A stretch of DNA of 64,000 bases from JACMJL01 sp963791805. GTDB taxonomy: Bacteria > Bacillota > Clostridia > Clostridiales > Clostridiaceae. The stretch spans positions 434,001 through 498,000 of the forward strand of contig CAWBTU010000004.1 of NCBI GenBank assembly GCA_963791805.1, read 5' to 3'. Position numbers and translations under genes: made by a program. Under the pieces are notes generated by a model. It did not search any database, was not told the DNA's origin, and was given only the letters and a program-made list of their open reading frames with translations. Positions 8,234 to 17,497 of this stretch are shown here, piece after piece (the first letter of the stretch is position 1; every line of letters begins with the position of its first letter).

Positions 8234-8296
8234 GCAATAAGCTTAATTTTGATAGCATGTTTTTGTTCAACGAGAAAATCTTTTCAGAAGCTATAA
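8234..8296 (+). pseudogene. Tail fragment of a CBO0543-family membrane protein gene
   Basis: Twenty codons followed by a stop read LILIACFCSTRKSFQKL at their end and match the C-terminus of the intact gene at 12022-12570 (YLLAHFCSTRKSFENL) in sequence and frame. The DNA match is also clear (TTTTTGTTCAACGAG, then AAATCTTTT). A stop precedes the fragment and nothing upstream resembles the family. This is the last piece of a second copy, lost by deletion. Confidence 0.65.
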
Positions 8297-8311
8297 GCTT
8301 TTTATCTGCAT

Positions 8312-8340
8312 AAAAAATGAGCCATATTTCTATGGTTCAT
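8312..8340 (-). terminator. Terminator after the Uma2 gene
   Basis: ATGAACCATA and TATGGCTCAT pair with one mismatch around a GAAA loop and are followed by TTTTTT on the minus strand, 19 nt beyond the stop of the gene at 8359-8934. Confidence 0.7.
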
Positions 8341-8358
8341 CTTGTGAATTTCTTTATT

Positions 8359-8934
8359 TTAAATTAACTCTGACAAAACTAGTTCAAGATTCTCATAAAT
8401 TCCAACACTTATTCTATCTTCAAAACTAAATTTCTCGGGTTCTCCATACAACTCATAGATATTTAATCTATAAACTGTTACTGTTTTTGAAATTGGATTT
8501 ATTATCCAATATTCCCTAACCTTAAATTTTTCATAAAGATACACTTTTTTAACATAGTCCACAGAGGAGTTTGAAGGTGAAACCACTTCTATTATAAAAT
8601 CTGGAGCTCCCATGCATCCTTTATCATCAAGCTTTGATTTATCGCAAATTACAGATATATCCGGTTGCACAGTATTTTTATTTTTTTCATCTGTTTCTCC
8701 ATCTTCTACAAATCTGACATCAAAAGGTGCAACATATATTTCGCAATTTCCATTTTGCTTTTCTATATGATTACCAATCTTTCTTGAAATTTCTGTAACT
8801 AATTTTTGATGCGCCCTTGAAGGTGCTGGAGGCATAGCATAAATAGAACCATTAATTAGCTCTACACGTTCTCCTTCAGGAAGCTTTATATAATCTTCAT
8901 ATGTAAAATTATTTTTATTTGTAGCTTCTTTCAT
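8359..8934 (-). CDS. Uma2 family (DUF820) PD-(D/E)XK nuclease-fold protein
   Basis: A 191-aa protein of the Uma2/DUF820 family, a restriction-endonuclease-fold group common in cyanobacteria and some clostridia; cellular function is not well defined. Typical elements in order are YEDYIKLPEGERVELINGSI (N-terminal helix and first strand), SRAHQKLVTEIS, VQPDISVIC with the conserved PD, FIIEVVSPS with the catalytic-type E, and YEKFKVREYWIINP near residue 140. The active-site D and ExV residues are present, so the fold is probably catalytically competent. Start ATG at 8934 with GAGGTG upstream, terminator immediately downstream, no partner gene. It lies between the deacetylase and the RyR-AAA+ gene on the same strand, without evidence of co-transcription with either. 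Confidence 0.85.
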   Translation of the reverse strand: MKEATNKNNFTYEDYIKLPEGERVELINGSIYAMPPAPSRAHQKLVTEISRKIGNHIEKQNGNCEIYVAPFDVRFVEDGETDEKNKNTVQPDISVICDKSKLDDKGCMGAPDFIIEVVSPSNSSVDYVKKVYLYEKFKVREYWIINPISKTVTVYRLNIYELYGEPEKFSFEDRISVGIYENLELVLSELI

Positions 8935-9075
8935 TTATATCACCTCAAAGTATATATTTACTCTTAATTTCAGTTAATTATATCAAACGCTAAAAATCAC
9001 AACAATATTATTGATAATTATCGGTAGCTTCATCTGCACAATTACTTTTAAAAGTGTGTGCTTAAAATAAAATCT

Positions 9076-11661
9076 TTACTTAAGTTTAGTCTCACAATGA
9101 CACAATATCTTTAGTCGGTCTATCTTAAAATTCGATTTTGCTAATATTTCTGGCCAAATTTTAACCATTTGATATACCTTGTTTTTCTCCTCTTCAGGTA
9201 GTTTATCCCAATGTACAATAGAAGGATTAGTTTTTTTCTCACTATCTTCTACTTCACCATACTTGAAACCACGCTTTTTACTATAATTACACCAACGAGT
9301 ATGCTCTTTTTCAGCTAAAATATTCAATTCTTTAGCTGTAAACTCTGTAAATTCAGGCTTTTCTTTAACAGAAACAACATCATAATTAATTTTTAGTAAT
9401 GCATTAGGAATATTTTTAGCTTGATGGCGGTGGGAGCTTTTAAGTTCTTCACTAAGATCCTGCCATGGCGTTATTAAACTTCCTTGCATATCTCTGTTAT
9501 TTTCATTAATTCCTCGATACTTTTCATAAATATCTATTGCGAGACTTTCAATTTTTTCACCATAGAAGGCATCATGCATTAAATGGCGTGAAAATTGTTC
9601 CTCATCCACATGTAGTTTTAGCTGTTCTTTAGACGGCAAATAAGATTGTTCCCATTTTTTCGCATTAGTTAACATACTCATCTCAAGTATGGCTTCCATA
9701 GACCTAGATTCATGCTTGTACCTTGGAATTTTGAGAAGCGCTCTTAAAACTCCATTATCAATCTGAGCCTCACCACTATCATTTATAAGATGAGGTACTT
9801 TACGCTCCAAAAGTGAACGAAGTAGCATTGCTCTTCGGATTATAAATAAGTGGTCCCAGTCATTATCAGTTTGATTCGGTCCAAGGATATTTACATAACC
9901 TCTTAGACGACTAACGAAATCTGGACCTTTTGCACTTTTAAATTCAAGTAAGAACTGTTTTTGTTCTTTTTCGCTTTCAAGATCTTCTCCACAAAAGCTT
10001 TTAAAAGTACTGCTTGTACCACCTGCAAAAACAAAAATAGCTTTTCCAATAGGATGGATGGAATCTCCTTCTCTAAATACACCGTCCTGCATAGGTGCTA
10101 GGAAATATTTTAACCATCCCAGTTTTCCTTCAAGAGCAGAATCAAATTCATCAAAAAATACTAATGGTATTTTCCCTTCTAGCGCAATATCTCTCACTTT
10201 ATGAAAAGCATTTACTAGATCTAGAGGTGTTCGAAATTGAGATAAATTAAAATCTAACTTTTTTATTAAATTTGATGCAATACTATTAGCAACTTCCAGT
10301 ATTCCAAAAGATTTTCCAGACCCAGGGGTTCCAAACACTGCAATTGAAAGTGGACGAACTGTATTTTTAGTTGAAATATACTCGAGCATAAGATTTTTAA
10401 TACTTCTATAGCTTTCTATTTCAGCCTTATCAACTGTTGTTAAATTGCCAAACTGAGCAATGGGTATAAATTCAAGTGCATTTTCCACTCCAGTTTTCAC
10501 AATATCATAGCCTATCTCTGCTAAGTTTGTAGAACTTTTGTCCTTTAAAATATACCAACAAGCACGGCAATTAGGGCTAAGGGAAGTAGGCACTACTACA
10601 TCTTGTACATGGTCACTATGTACAAAATCATCTTCATTTTCAACAAATATACATGGATTAGGAAATGGAGATTCTTCAACATTTTCACCAAAGCCTTGAA
10701 TAAAATATTTTTGAGCAGCAACAGTGCCTTGACGAATACCTACACTTATTGATTCAAATAATTCTTCATTCTCTTGAATTCCTGTAACAATAGCACTCGC
10801 AAGTCCTGCAACAAAAGTGGATGTAAGTCCATACATTTTTCCTTGAGAATCTTTAATAAATCCGCCTTCAAATTCATAAGGCAAAAAATACAATGTAGTT
10901 TCAGGTACATCTTCATTTCTATAATATATGGCACCTTCAACACCGAAAGGTACTATAAGATGATGACATTTGGCTAGAAAAGAAAGATTAGGGTTATTAT
11001 TAATTTGCCAAACAAAATCTTGTGCTGTTCTTTCCCATGAAAGGCTTTTGCTTATATTAACTCCCTTGGAACGCAAATCATCACTGTTTATAATTACTAT
11101 TGTTTTTTCATTATGAAATTTTTGCAGGTGTTTCCAAAGTTCACTTGAACCAATAGGATTATTCATCTTAAATAAGATTATTGGTGATGTTTCTGAGGTC
11201 TTTAAAGCTAAAGGCCAAAATTCTTTATTAGAGTTAAATCCATTATTTTCATCATCTAAAATAACTATATCTACACTGGGGTCATCGTTAATAATAGGAA
11301 GTAACTGAGGCACGCCAGAGGTCGTTCCTGTAAAGCCCATAAAACGTTTTATTCTATAAACTTGTCCACTATTGTTTTTATCATCAAACATAGGTAAAAG
11401 CTCTAACTCAGCAGTGGACCTAAGAAAATCTCCTGATGGAATTAATTCTATATCCTTTATCTCTGGTGAAAGTACAGATGCTCCTGTGGCCAAAGATACA
11501 AGTTTTGCTAGAAGTAAAGCTTCTCCTGCTTTTAAAGTACTATGCATATTTAAATGAGTTTGCCAATTGAAACCCGTATTACTCTGAGGATATGTTATCC
11601 TTTGTAACAAATTTACACATATATCTCCTGATACAACAATTTTCGTGTTATTATTTTCCAT
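9076..11661 (-). CDS. Ribokinase-like pseudokinase - AAA+ ATPase - RyR domain fusion
   Basis: An 861-aa three-part protein. (1) Residues 1 to about 330 have the order of a PfkB/ribokinase fold: VVSGDICVN strand, DIVILDD, TIVIINSDDLR, HHLIVPFGVEGAIYY. The anion-hole helix that normally reads GAGDAF is GLTSTFVAGLASA (about 277-290), so the catalytic Asp is missing. (2) A P-loop ATPase follows: Walker A GTPGSGKS (444-451), Walker B VFFDEFD (about 500-507), sensor-1 type FVFAGGTSST. (3) Residues about 780-850 match the RyR domain: HTRWCNYSKKRGFKYGE, then NPSIVHWDKLPEEEK. Known: prokaryotic RyR domains occur in predicted nucleotide-signalling and defence proteins. Inference: nucleotide-like ligand sensing coupled to AAA+ remodelling. 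Start ATG with AGAGGAG upstream; the gene appears monocistronic. I know of no characterised protein with this order. Confidence 0.7.
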   Translation of the reverse strand: MENNNTKIVVSGDICVNLLQRITYPQSNTGFNWQTHLNMHSTLKAGEALLLAKLVSLATGASVLSPEIKDIELIPSGDFLRSTAELELLPMFDDKNNSGQVYRIKRFMGFTGTTSGVPQLLPIINDDPSVDIVILDDENNGFNSNKEFWPLALKTSETSPIILFKMNNPIGSSELWKHLQKFHNEKTIVIINSDDLRSKGVNISKSLSWERTAQDFVWQINNNPNLSFLAKCHHLIVPFGVEGAIYYRNEDVPETTLYFLPYEFEGGFIKDSQGKMYGLTSTFVAGLASAIVTGIQENEELFESISVGIRQGTVAAQKYFIQGFGENVEESPFPNPCIFVENEDDFVHSDHVQDVVVPTSLSPNCRACWYILKDKSSTNLAEIGYDIVKTGVENALEFIPIAQFGNLTTVDKAEIESYRSIKNLMLEYISTKNTVRPLSIAVFGTPGSGKSFGILEVANSIASNLIKKLDFNLSQFRTPLDLVNAFHKVRDIALEGKIPLVFFDEFDSALEGKLGWLKYFLAPMQDGVFREGDSIHPIGKAIFVFAGGTSSTFKSFCGEDLESEKEQKQFLLEFKSAKGPDFVSRLRGYVNILGPNQTDNDWDHLFIIRRAMLLRSLLERKVPHLINDSGEAQIDNGVLRALLKIPRYKHESRSMEAILEMSMLTNAKKWEQSYLPSKEQLKLHVDEEQFSRHLMHDAFYGEKIESLAIDIYEKYRGINENNRDMQGSLITPWQDLSEELKSSHRHQAKNIPNALLKINYDVVSVKEKPEFTEFTAKELNILAEKEHTRWCNYSKKRGFKYGEVEDSEKKTNPSIVHWDKLPEEEKNKVYQMVKIWPEILAKSNFKIDRLKILCHCETKLK

Positions 11662-12021
11662 ATTTAATCTCCTCTTATAATAATTTTATAATACTTAATA
11701 AAAATTATTATCTTAATCTATATTTTTTGTGCAACAGTTGGTATGTAATATGATTTTCTGAATCTTTAACTTCTATGTGCATATATTCAAAAAATAAAAA
11801 CGGTATATTTAATACGAATGTAAATATACCAAGATATATTTTAGATAGGTTCCTTGAAATTCATGATTAATTTTAATTTATCATAATAACGTTGCTAATA
11901 CTATTGTAGCATATGATATCTAAAATAGCAGTGAATTTATTATAGGTATAGGGTTAAACTACATATGTTGGTTATACATTATTTCATATAGTTTTTTAAT
12001 AAAAGTTAAGAGGTGAATTTA
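11662..12021. other. Divergent intergenic region upstream of the RyR-AAA+ gene
   Basis: This 360-nt, very AT-rich spacer must hold promoters for the divergent genes. The only clear structure is the hairpin at 11802-11830. I cannot point to a confident -35/-10 pair. Confidence 0.35.
11802..11830 (-). terminator. Isolated hairpin with T-rich 3' side
   Basis: GGTATATTTA and TAAATATACC form a 10-bp perfect stem; on the minus strand it is followed by GTTTTTATTTTTTG. No gene ends here, so it may be an orphan terminator or a leader structure for the 9076-11661 gene. Confidence 0.45.
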
Positions 12022-12570
12022 ATGCTGAGTAACTATAATAATAAACTTAACACATTACATGATTTAAGCAATAGGATAAATATTAAAATGAGAGCCCTTT
12101 ATATGGATAATATATTTTTAACATGGAGGTGGTGGTTGTGTGTTGCCATGACTATTCTCCCATGGGTTTTATGGATAAAATTCAGAAAAAAAGAAAGTAC
12201 ATCTCGTCTTTTATTTTCGAGCTTTGTGGTAATTATCCTCTCTATGCTTCTTGATGATATTGGAGTTGAATTGAATTTTTGGGATTATCACGTTGATATT
12301 GACGCAATTAACCCATCTTTTATTTTATGGGACATGAGCGTCTTACCTGTGGTAACAATGATATTTTTGCAGTACAAAACTAATATTAATCCACTTATTA
12401 AAGCTGTAGTTTTTGCTGGGTTAGCTTCATTCGTTGTTGAGCCACTTTTTGCATGGATAAATTTTTATGACCCTGAGAAATGGGAACATTTATATTCATT
12501 TCCTATTTTCATAATCATTTATTTGCTAGCACATTTTTGTTCAACGAGGAAATCTTTTGAGAATCTATGA
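12022..12570 (+). CDS. CBO0543-family multi-pass membrane protein
   Basis: A 182-aa membrane protein of the CBO0543 family, common in Bacillus and Clostridium and often multicopy; function unknown. About five hydrophobic segments are visible: WWLCVAMTILPWVLWI, LLFSSFVVIILSML, SFILWDMSVLPVVTMIFL, AVVFAGLASFVVEPLF and FPIFIIIYLLAHF. The family signatures DDIGVELNFWDY, WDMSVLPV, EPLFAW and YSFPIF are all present. I chose the ATG at 12022 (AAGAGGTG 6-7 nt upstream) over a GTG three codons earlier that overlaps that site. A remnant of a second copy lies at 8234-8296. Confidence 0.75.
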   Translation: MLSNYNNKLNTLHDLSNRINIKMRALYMDNIFLTWRWWLCVAMTILPWVLWIKFRKKESTSRLLFSSFVVIILSMLLDDIGVELNFWDYHVDIDAINPSFILWDMSVLPVVTMIFLQYKTNINPLIKAVVFAGLASFVVEPLFAWINFYDPEKWEHLYSFPIFIIIYLLAHFCSTRKSFENL

Positions 12571-12698
12571 ACAATGTCTATTAACATTCTTACAAACTAT
12601 AAATTAAATTGTTCGAGAAACAATTATTTCTATGACAGTATTACTTATTCTTATTAACGTTGAAGAAAGTGCCTTTTATTTTTATTTTATTATAACCC

Positions 12699-12731
12699 AA
12701 AAAGCTACCCAATAATATTCGATAGCTTTTT
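12699..12731. terminator. Bidirectional terminator
   Basis: AAAAAGCTA and TAGCTTTTT bracket a 15-nt loop between the convergent genes ending at 12570 and 12775. Either strand ends in a T run. Confidence 0.65.
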
Positions 12732-12774
12732 AGGCTTATAGAAAATATATGTTATCACGGATTATAACCCTTCA

Positions 12775-13425
12775 TTAATTAAACAAAATTTTCCCAATAT
12801 CAACAACTGAATCAACAATAAAATCTGCACCTGCTTTTTCAAGTTCATCTCTATCACCGTATCCAAACAAAACTCCTATTGAATCAATTTCTACTTTTTT
12901 TGCCCCTATAATATCATGTTCTCTGTCGCCAATCATTATTACTTTTGATAAATCTTTAATATTGCAATTTTCAAGTGCGTACTGAATAACATCATTCTTT
13001 TTAACTCTTGTTCCATCAAGATTGCCACCAGCAATAAAAGTGAAATATTTTGAAATATCAAAATGCTCCAATATTTGTTTTGCAAATACTTCTGGTTTAG
13101 ATGTTGCTACAATAATTGTCTTACCCTTGTCTTTTAATTTTATTAGTAAATTCTCAATTCCATCATAAACTAAGTTTTCAAATATACCCTTGTCCTTATA
13201 ATACTCACGATAATACTCTACTGCTGTTTTAGCTTCTTCTTCTGAAAAGCCGTAATACTTTTCAAAGGAATCCCATAGTGGTGGTCCAATGAATTTATAT
13301 AGTTCGGATCTTTCTCTAACCTCAATACCAAACTTCTTCAGTGCATACATAACAGAGTTTGTTATTCCAATGGCTGGATCTGTCAGTGTACCATCTAGAT
13401 CAAATAGTATGTATTCATATGACAT
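12775..13425 (-). CDS. HAD-superfamily hydrolase, phosphoglycolate-phosphatase-like
   Basis: A 216-aa HAD subfamily IA phosphatase. The four HAD motifs are intact: motif I FDLDGTLTDP at residues 8-17 (nucleophile D8, acid/base D10), motif II VATSKPE, motif III Lys in the RVKKNDV region, motif IV MIGDREHDIIGA. An alpha-helical C1 cap lies between motifs I and II. The pattern fits the Gph/PpaX-like group that dephosphorylates small sugar phosphates or pyrophosphate; the substrate cannot be told from sequence. Start ATG at 13425 with AAGGAGAA upstream; monocistronic. Confidence 0.85.
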   Translation of the reverse strand: MSYEYILFDLDGTLTDPAIGITNSVMYALKKFGIEVRERSELYKFIGPPLWDSFEKYYGFSEEEAKTAVEYYREYYKDKGIFENLVYDGIENLLIKLKDKGKTIIVATSKPEVFAKQILEHFDISKYFTFIAGGNLDGTRVKKNDVIQYALENCNIKDLSKVIMIGDREHDIIGAKKVEIDSIGVLFGYGDRDELEKAGADFIVDSVVDIGKILFN

Positions 13426-13917
13426 AAATCATTTCTCCTTATATTTTAAATAAAAGTAATCCTATATAATCTTTATTAAATAGTTTACTTTTATTTATTA
13501 TACTATATTGCCTTATATAATTATAGTTATCTCTTCTTTTTCCTGATTAAAATGGTATATTTGTCTTATCATAACATTGACCAAAGTATACTTTAAACAG
13601 AACATATTAAGTCATATATATGCCTATCAAACTATGTTATTCAACATATAACAAACAATAGATACTTAAGGTATGACTAAAGCATCTTATTAGAGCTAAT
13701 AGTTCTAGTAGATAGCTGATTTCAATTGTTTCTATTTAAATAATTGTTTTATTATACCAATCTTCTAAAATTATTGTCGAAATAAGTTGAAAAATATCTT
13801 GAATTAATGGTAAGATACTTGTAGTAATTTGTGTGATTTTTCAAATTATTTTGATTTAATAATAAAGATTAAAACACTCAGTATTTAGATATTAGATTGA
13901 AAGGAGAGTTTTTAGTA
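13426..13917. other. Gene-free AT-rich region
   Basis: No gene is visible in this 492-nt stretch. A weak promoter-like pair, TTGAAA at 13786 and TAAGAT at 13810, could serve the broken receptor gene that follows. Otherwise I see nothing in it. Confidence 0.3.
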
Positions 13918-14776
13918 TGTATTCAAATGATAAAACTGAATCAGAGAATTTACTAGATTTTCTTAGTAAAGTTTGGCCCCAACTCTTCAGAAACTAATCC
14001 CACTAGATTGTATGGTGGGAATAACTGACAAACAAAAATTTATTGGCTTTGTTTCTGGCGAAAAAATTAAGTCACAGATTAGAAATGATTGGAGCCAATA
14101 TTCCTAAAAGAAGATGCAATCCTTAAGGCTTTGAATTCAGGTAGACCTGAGAGATTGATAGTACCCAAAGAGGCTTTAGGTATTGAATTTGAGTCTACTG
14201 CTATTCCTATTTTCGATAGTCATGGAAATATCATAGGCGGCATAGGTTTAGGTATTGGTTTAGAAAATCGTGAAAAGCTAATTAATAATGCAAATATAGT
14301 TGCTACATCCTCAAACCAAACTTCTTCTACAATTGAAGCACTTGCAACTTCTGCTGAAAAACTAGCAACTCAACAAATGTCACTTCAAGCTTTGGCACAA
14401 GAAATAAGTACTCAGATAAATGAGACTGGAAAGATAATAGATATAATTCGTGGTGTTGCTCATACTGTCAAATATGATTGGGCTTAATGCTGCCATAGAA
14501 GCTGCAAGAGCTGGTGAGCATGGTAAAGGTTTTTCAGTTGTAGCAACAGAAATTCGTAAAATGGCTGAAAATAGTTCAAATGCAATTAAAGAAGTGGAAA
14601 ATATCCTAAACAAAATAAGTGAAAAAATTGTTGAAATCGATGAGAAAATTGATGATGCATCAGCTATAGGTCAGCAACAAGCTGCTGCTACAGAGGAACT
14701 GTCCAGTACGATGCAAGAATTAGCATCTTCCTCAGATTACCTTTTGCAAGCAGCAAAAAATGTTATTGGTTAATAT
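13918..14776 (+). pseudogene. Methyl-accepting chemotaxis protein, multiple frameshifts
   Basis: Resembles the intact soluble receptor at 21370-22521 in plan: a short N-terminal sensor domain (VGITDKQKFIGFVSGEKI; ESTAIPIFDSHGNIIGGIGL) followed by half of an MCP signalling domain with the hairpin tip GLNAAIEAARAGEHGKG. The start ATG at 13918 has AAAGGAGAG upstream, but the frame stops at 13996. Sensor and signalling parts lie in at least four frame segments; the last change, near 14464, looks like one extra base inside AHT-SNMIGLNA. With at least four indels in 860 bp this reads as a decayed gene, although the protein sequence between breaks is still well conserved, so the decay is recent or partly a sequencing artefact. 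Confidence 0.75.
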
Positions 14777-14968
14777 ATTTAATAAGGAAGTTTTAGCACT
14801 AGAATAAATACTAGTGCTTCTTTTTTTGTAAACAATAATAAATCACATAATGCTAACATATTTAATCGATACCCTTACTACAATTGGATGTTATACTCTT
14901 ATTTAAAGTATAGATATTCTATATGGACAAATAAATTTTCTATAATTTTTATAAGGGAGGAAACTAAC

Positions 14969-17180
14969 ATGAAAAAACTAAAACTTACAAAAGAAAGATT
15001 ATTACTACCGTTAATCATGCTATTATCTGGAATATTAAACTTCACCAATTTAAGCATTGAAGGATATTCAAATCAATACTACGCAGCTGGGGTAAAAAGT
15101 ATGACTATGAGTTTTAAAAACTTCTTTTTTGTATCTTTTGATCCCTCTGGTTTTGTAACAATTGATAAACCACCGCTTGGTTTTTGGATTCAAGCAATCT
15201 TCGCTAAAATCTTTGGATTTAGCGGATGGAGTATTCTTCTTCCAGAGGCTCTTGCAGGAGTTCTCTCAGTTGCATTAATTTATATTATTGTAAAAAAAGC
15301 CTTTGGAAGTGCAGCTGGTCTTCTTTCAGCACTATTTCTCGCAGTAACCCCAGTTTTTGTGGCAGTAAGCAGAAATAATACCTGTGACAACTTACTTGTT
15401 TTAGACTCTTCTTTTAGCATGCTGGGCTATTTCTATAGCAGCTGAAAAAGGCAAAATAAAATATCTAATATTAAGTTTAGTTTTTGTAGGTATAGGTTTT
15501 AATATAAAAATGCTTCAAGCTTATATGGTAGTTCCAGCTATATATCTAACTTACCTTCTTACAAGTGCAGTTTCATTTAAAAAGAGAATACTTCATCTTA
15601 TTTTAGGGACTTTGGTTTTACTAGTTGTTTCATTCGCTTGGCCTATAGCAGTAGATTTAATTCCTGCATCAAGCAGACCTTATGTTGGAAGTAGTACAAA
15701 CAATTCAGAGTTAGAACTTATAATTGGACATAATGGATTAGAAAGACTTGGAATTGGAAGTAGCAGCACAAGTGGTACTAAAAAAATGACTAATAATACT
15801 GCACCGACTACCACTACTTCGTCAAGCACTACATCTACACAAGTGCATCACAAGCACTGAAACTTCAACAAGCACAGTAAATCAAGCACAGACACAAATG
15901 CACGCCCAACTGGAGCACCACCTTCAGGTACAAAACCTACTGGTACTCCACCTTCTGGAACACGACCTTCAGGTGATGGTGGACAAGCGCCAAGAGGAAA
16001 ATCTGGAAATGGTGGTGGAAGTACTTTGGAGGTAATGAACCATCTAGTATTACAAGATTGTTTTCAAACAATAGCTTATCAGATCAAATAATTTGGTTAT
16101 TCCCTCTTGCAGTATTTGGGTTTATAGCAGCTGCAATAAAAGAAAAACTTAAACCAGCTTTTGATAATAGAAAAAAATTAGCCTTAATTCTATGGTCAGT
16201 GTGGTTAGTGCCTGAATTTATATATTTTAGTTTCACAACAGGCTTATTTCATCCCTATTACTTAACTATGCTTGCTCCACCAATTGCAGCTCTAGCAGGA
16301 ATTGGAATTGTATCTATGTGGGAGCTTTATAAACACGGAGGATGGAAATCTTGGATTTTACCTGTGGCACTTATAACAGACGGGTTAGTTCAATTACTAA
16401 TACTATCCTATTATTACAATACTTCAAATATCGCTAAAATTTTAATGATTGTACTCTCAATTTTATGCTTTGTTTCTTCAATTATGCTTATAGTACTTAA
16501 TCTAATGAAAAATAGCGATAAGAATACCAAGTTAAAGAAAATATTAGTAAGTACTGCTCTACTAGGACTCCTAGTAACCCCTACTGCTTGTTCAGCTACA
16601 ACAATATTCTATGCAGTTCCAAGTTTGCCATCTGCAGGATTATCGTTAATTACGAATAAACAAAAGACTGATTCTAATGATAGCAGTAATACAAAATTAA
16701 TAGCATTCTTACAAAAAAATAAGACAACAGAAAAATATATACTTGTAACTTCATCAACTAGTGGTTTTGCATCAGATATAATAATTAAAACTGGAGAATC
16801 GGTAATGACTTGGGGATTCTTCGGAACTGATAAGGCTATTACACTAGCGGAGTTTAAAGAATTGGTTAATAAGGGCGAAGTAAGATATGTAATGATTGGC
16901 GGAGGCCAAGGCGGTTCGAAGTAATGAAATCATGACCTGGGCTAAAGCCAATGGCAAACTTGTTTCAGAAAGTGAATGGAAAACTACTACTACAGTATCA
17001 ACTAGTACTACAACTAGTCAAACAACAAACAATACATCTAGTGCGACTAGTAATGAAGCTACTGATACAACAAATAAAACAACTGACACTTCAAGCTCCT
17101 CTGATTCACAAAACCAACACTTTGGTAACGGAAATTCTGAAGAGCTCTATGATTTGAAAGGTGCAGATACAACAAAGTAA
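14969..17180 (+). pseudogene. GT39-family (ArnT/PMT-like) membrane glycosyltransferase, multiple frameshifts
   Basis: Starts at ATG 14969 behind AAGGGAGG; the restored product would be about 735 aa. The N-terminus has the GT39 pattern: a first membrane helix, DPSGFVTIDKPPLGFWIQ (the catalytic Asp loop and the KPPL motif), and a second Asp-containing loop SRNNTCDN. Eight or more membrane helices follow, including SFKKRILHLILGTLVLLVVS and IWLFPLAVFGFIAAA. An external loop is low-complexity Thr/Ser then Gly/Pro (GAPPSGTKPTGTPPSGTRPS), and a Ser/Thr-rich soluble C-terminus ends at 17180. These enzymes move a sugar from a lipid carrier to outside acceptors. Frame changes occur near 15420, 15850-15890, 16027 and 16910, several in low-complexity tracts. 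Between breaks the protein is well conserved. Confidence 0.75.
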
Positions 17181-17195
17181 TTTTATTTGCTAATT

Positions 17196-17242
17196 GAGGT
17201 GTGCTTCTCTAGAAATTATTTTTTAGAGAGTCCACCTCTTTT
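17196..17242 (+). terminator. Terminator after the GT39 gene
   Basis: GAGGTG...TTCTCTA pairs with TTAGAGAG...CACCTC to form a long imperfect stem, ending in TTTT, 15 nt after the stop codon at 17180. Confidence 0.65.
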
Positions 17243-17263
17243 GTAGTTAACGAAATTTCTCAG

Positions 17264-17345
17264 TTTCGTCTTCTGCAGGCGGTGGGACACTCTTTTCTTT
17301 ACAGAAAGCCTCCGAAGCTGAAGAATGTCCCATGTTTTCTTGGCA
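17264..17345 (+). repeat. Family-1 hairpin repeat, copy C1
   Basis: Core GGGACAcTCTT (17284) pairs with AAGAaTGTCCC (17321-17331), followed by the family tail GTTTTCTTGGCAA. The inner stem is TCTT/AAGA where other copies have CCCTC/GAGGG, so the arms changed together. It lies between the GT39 terminator and the TetR promoter. Confidence 0.7.
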
Positions 17346-17423
17346 ATTCATTTATATATTTAGGTATCAGGCTAATCATTTAAAATAAATATCATTTTCT
17401 GCTTTGAATTTATTAAAAAAATA

Positions 17424-17452
17424 TTGACAAAGAATATACAAGACTATATAAT
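17424..17452 (+). promoter_or_regulatory. Consensus sigma-A promoter of the TetR gene
   Basis: TTGACA (17424-17429), a 17-nt spacer, and TATAAT (17447-17452): a perfect match to the vegetative consensus, 46 nt before the start at 17498. A candidate operator lies directly downstream, so strong transcription would be held off by the repressor. Confidence 0.75.
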
Positions 17453-17467
17453 GAGTACATAGTCATT

Positions 17468-17479
17468 GAGTGCTCACTC
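17468..17479 (+). promoter_or_regulatory. Candidate TetR-family operator
   Basis: GAGTG and CACTC arms around a 2-nt centre, about 15 nt beyond the -10 box, in the initially transcribed region. Partial palindromes rich in GAGTGNNCACTC are typical of self-regulating TetR-type repressors, and the next gene is one. Confidence 0.55.
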
Positions 17480-17497
17480 ACTAAAGAGGTGTTTAAA

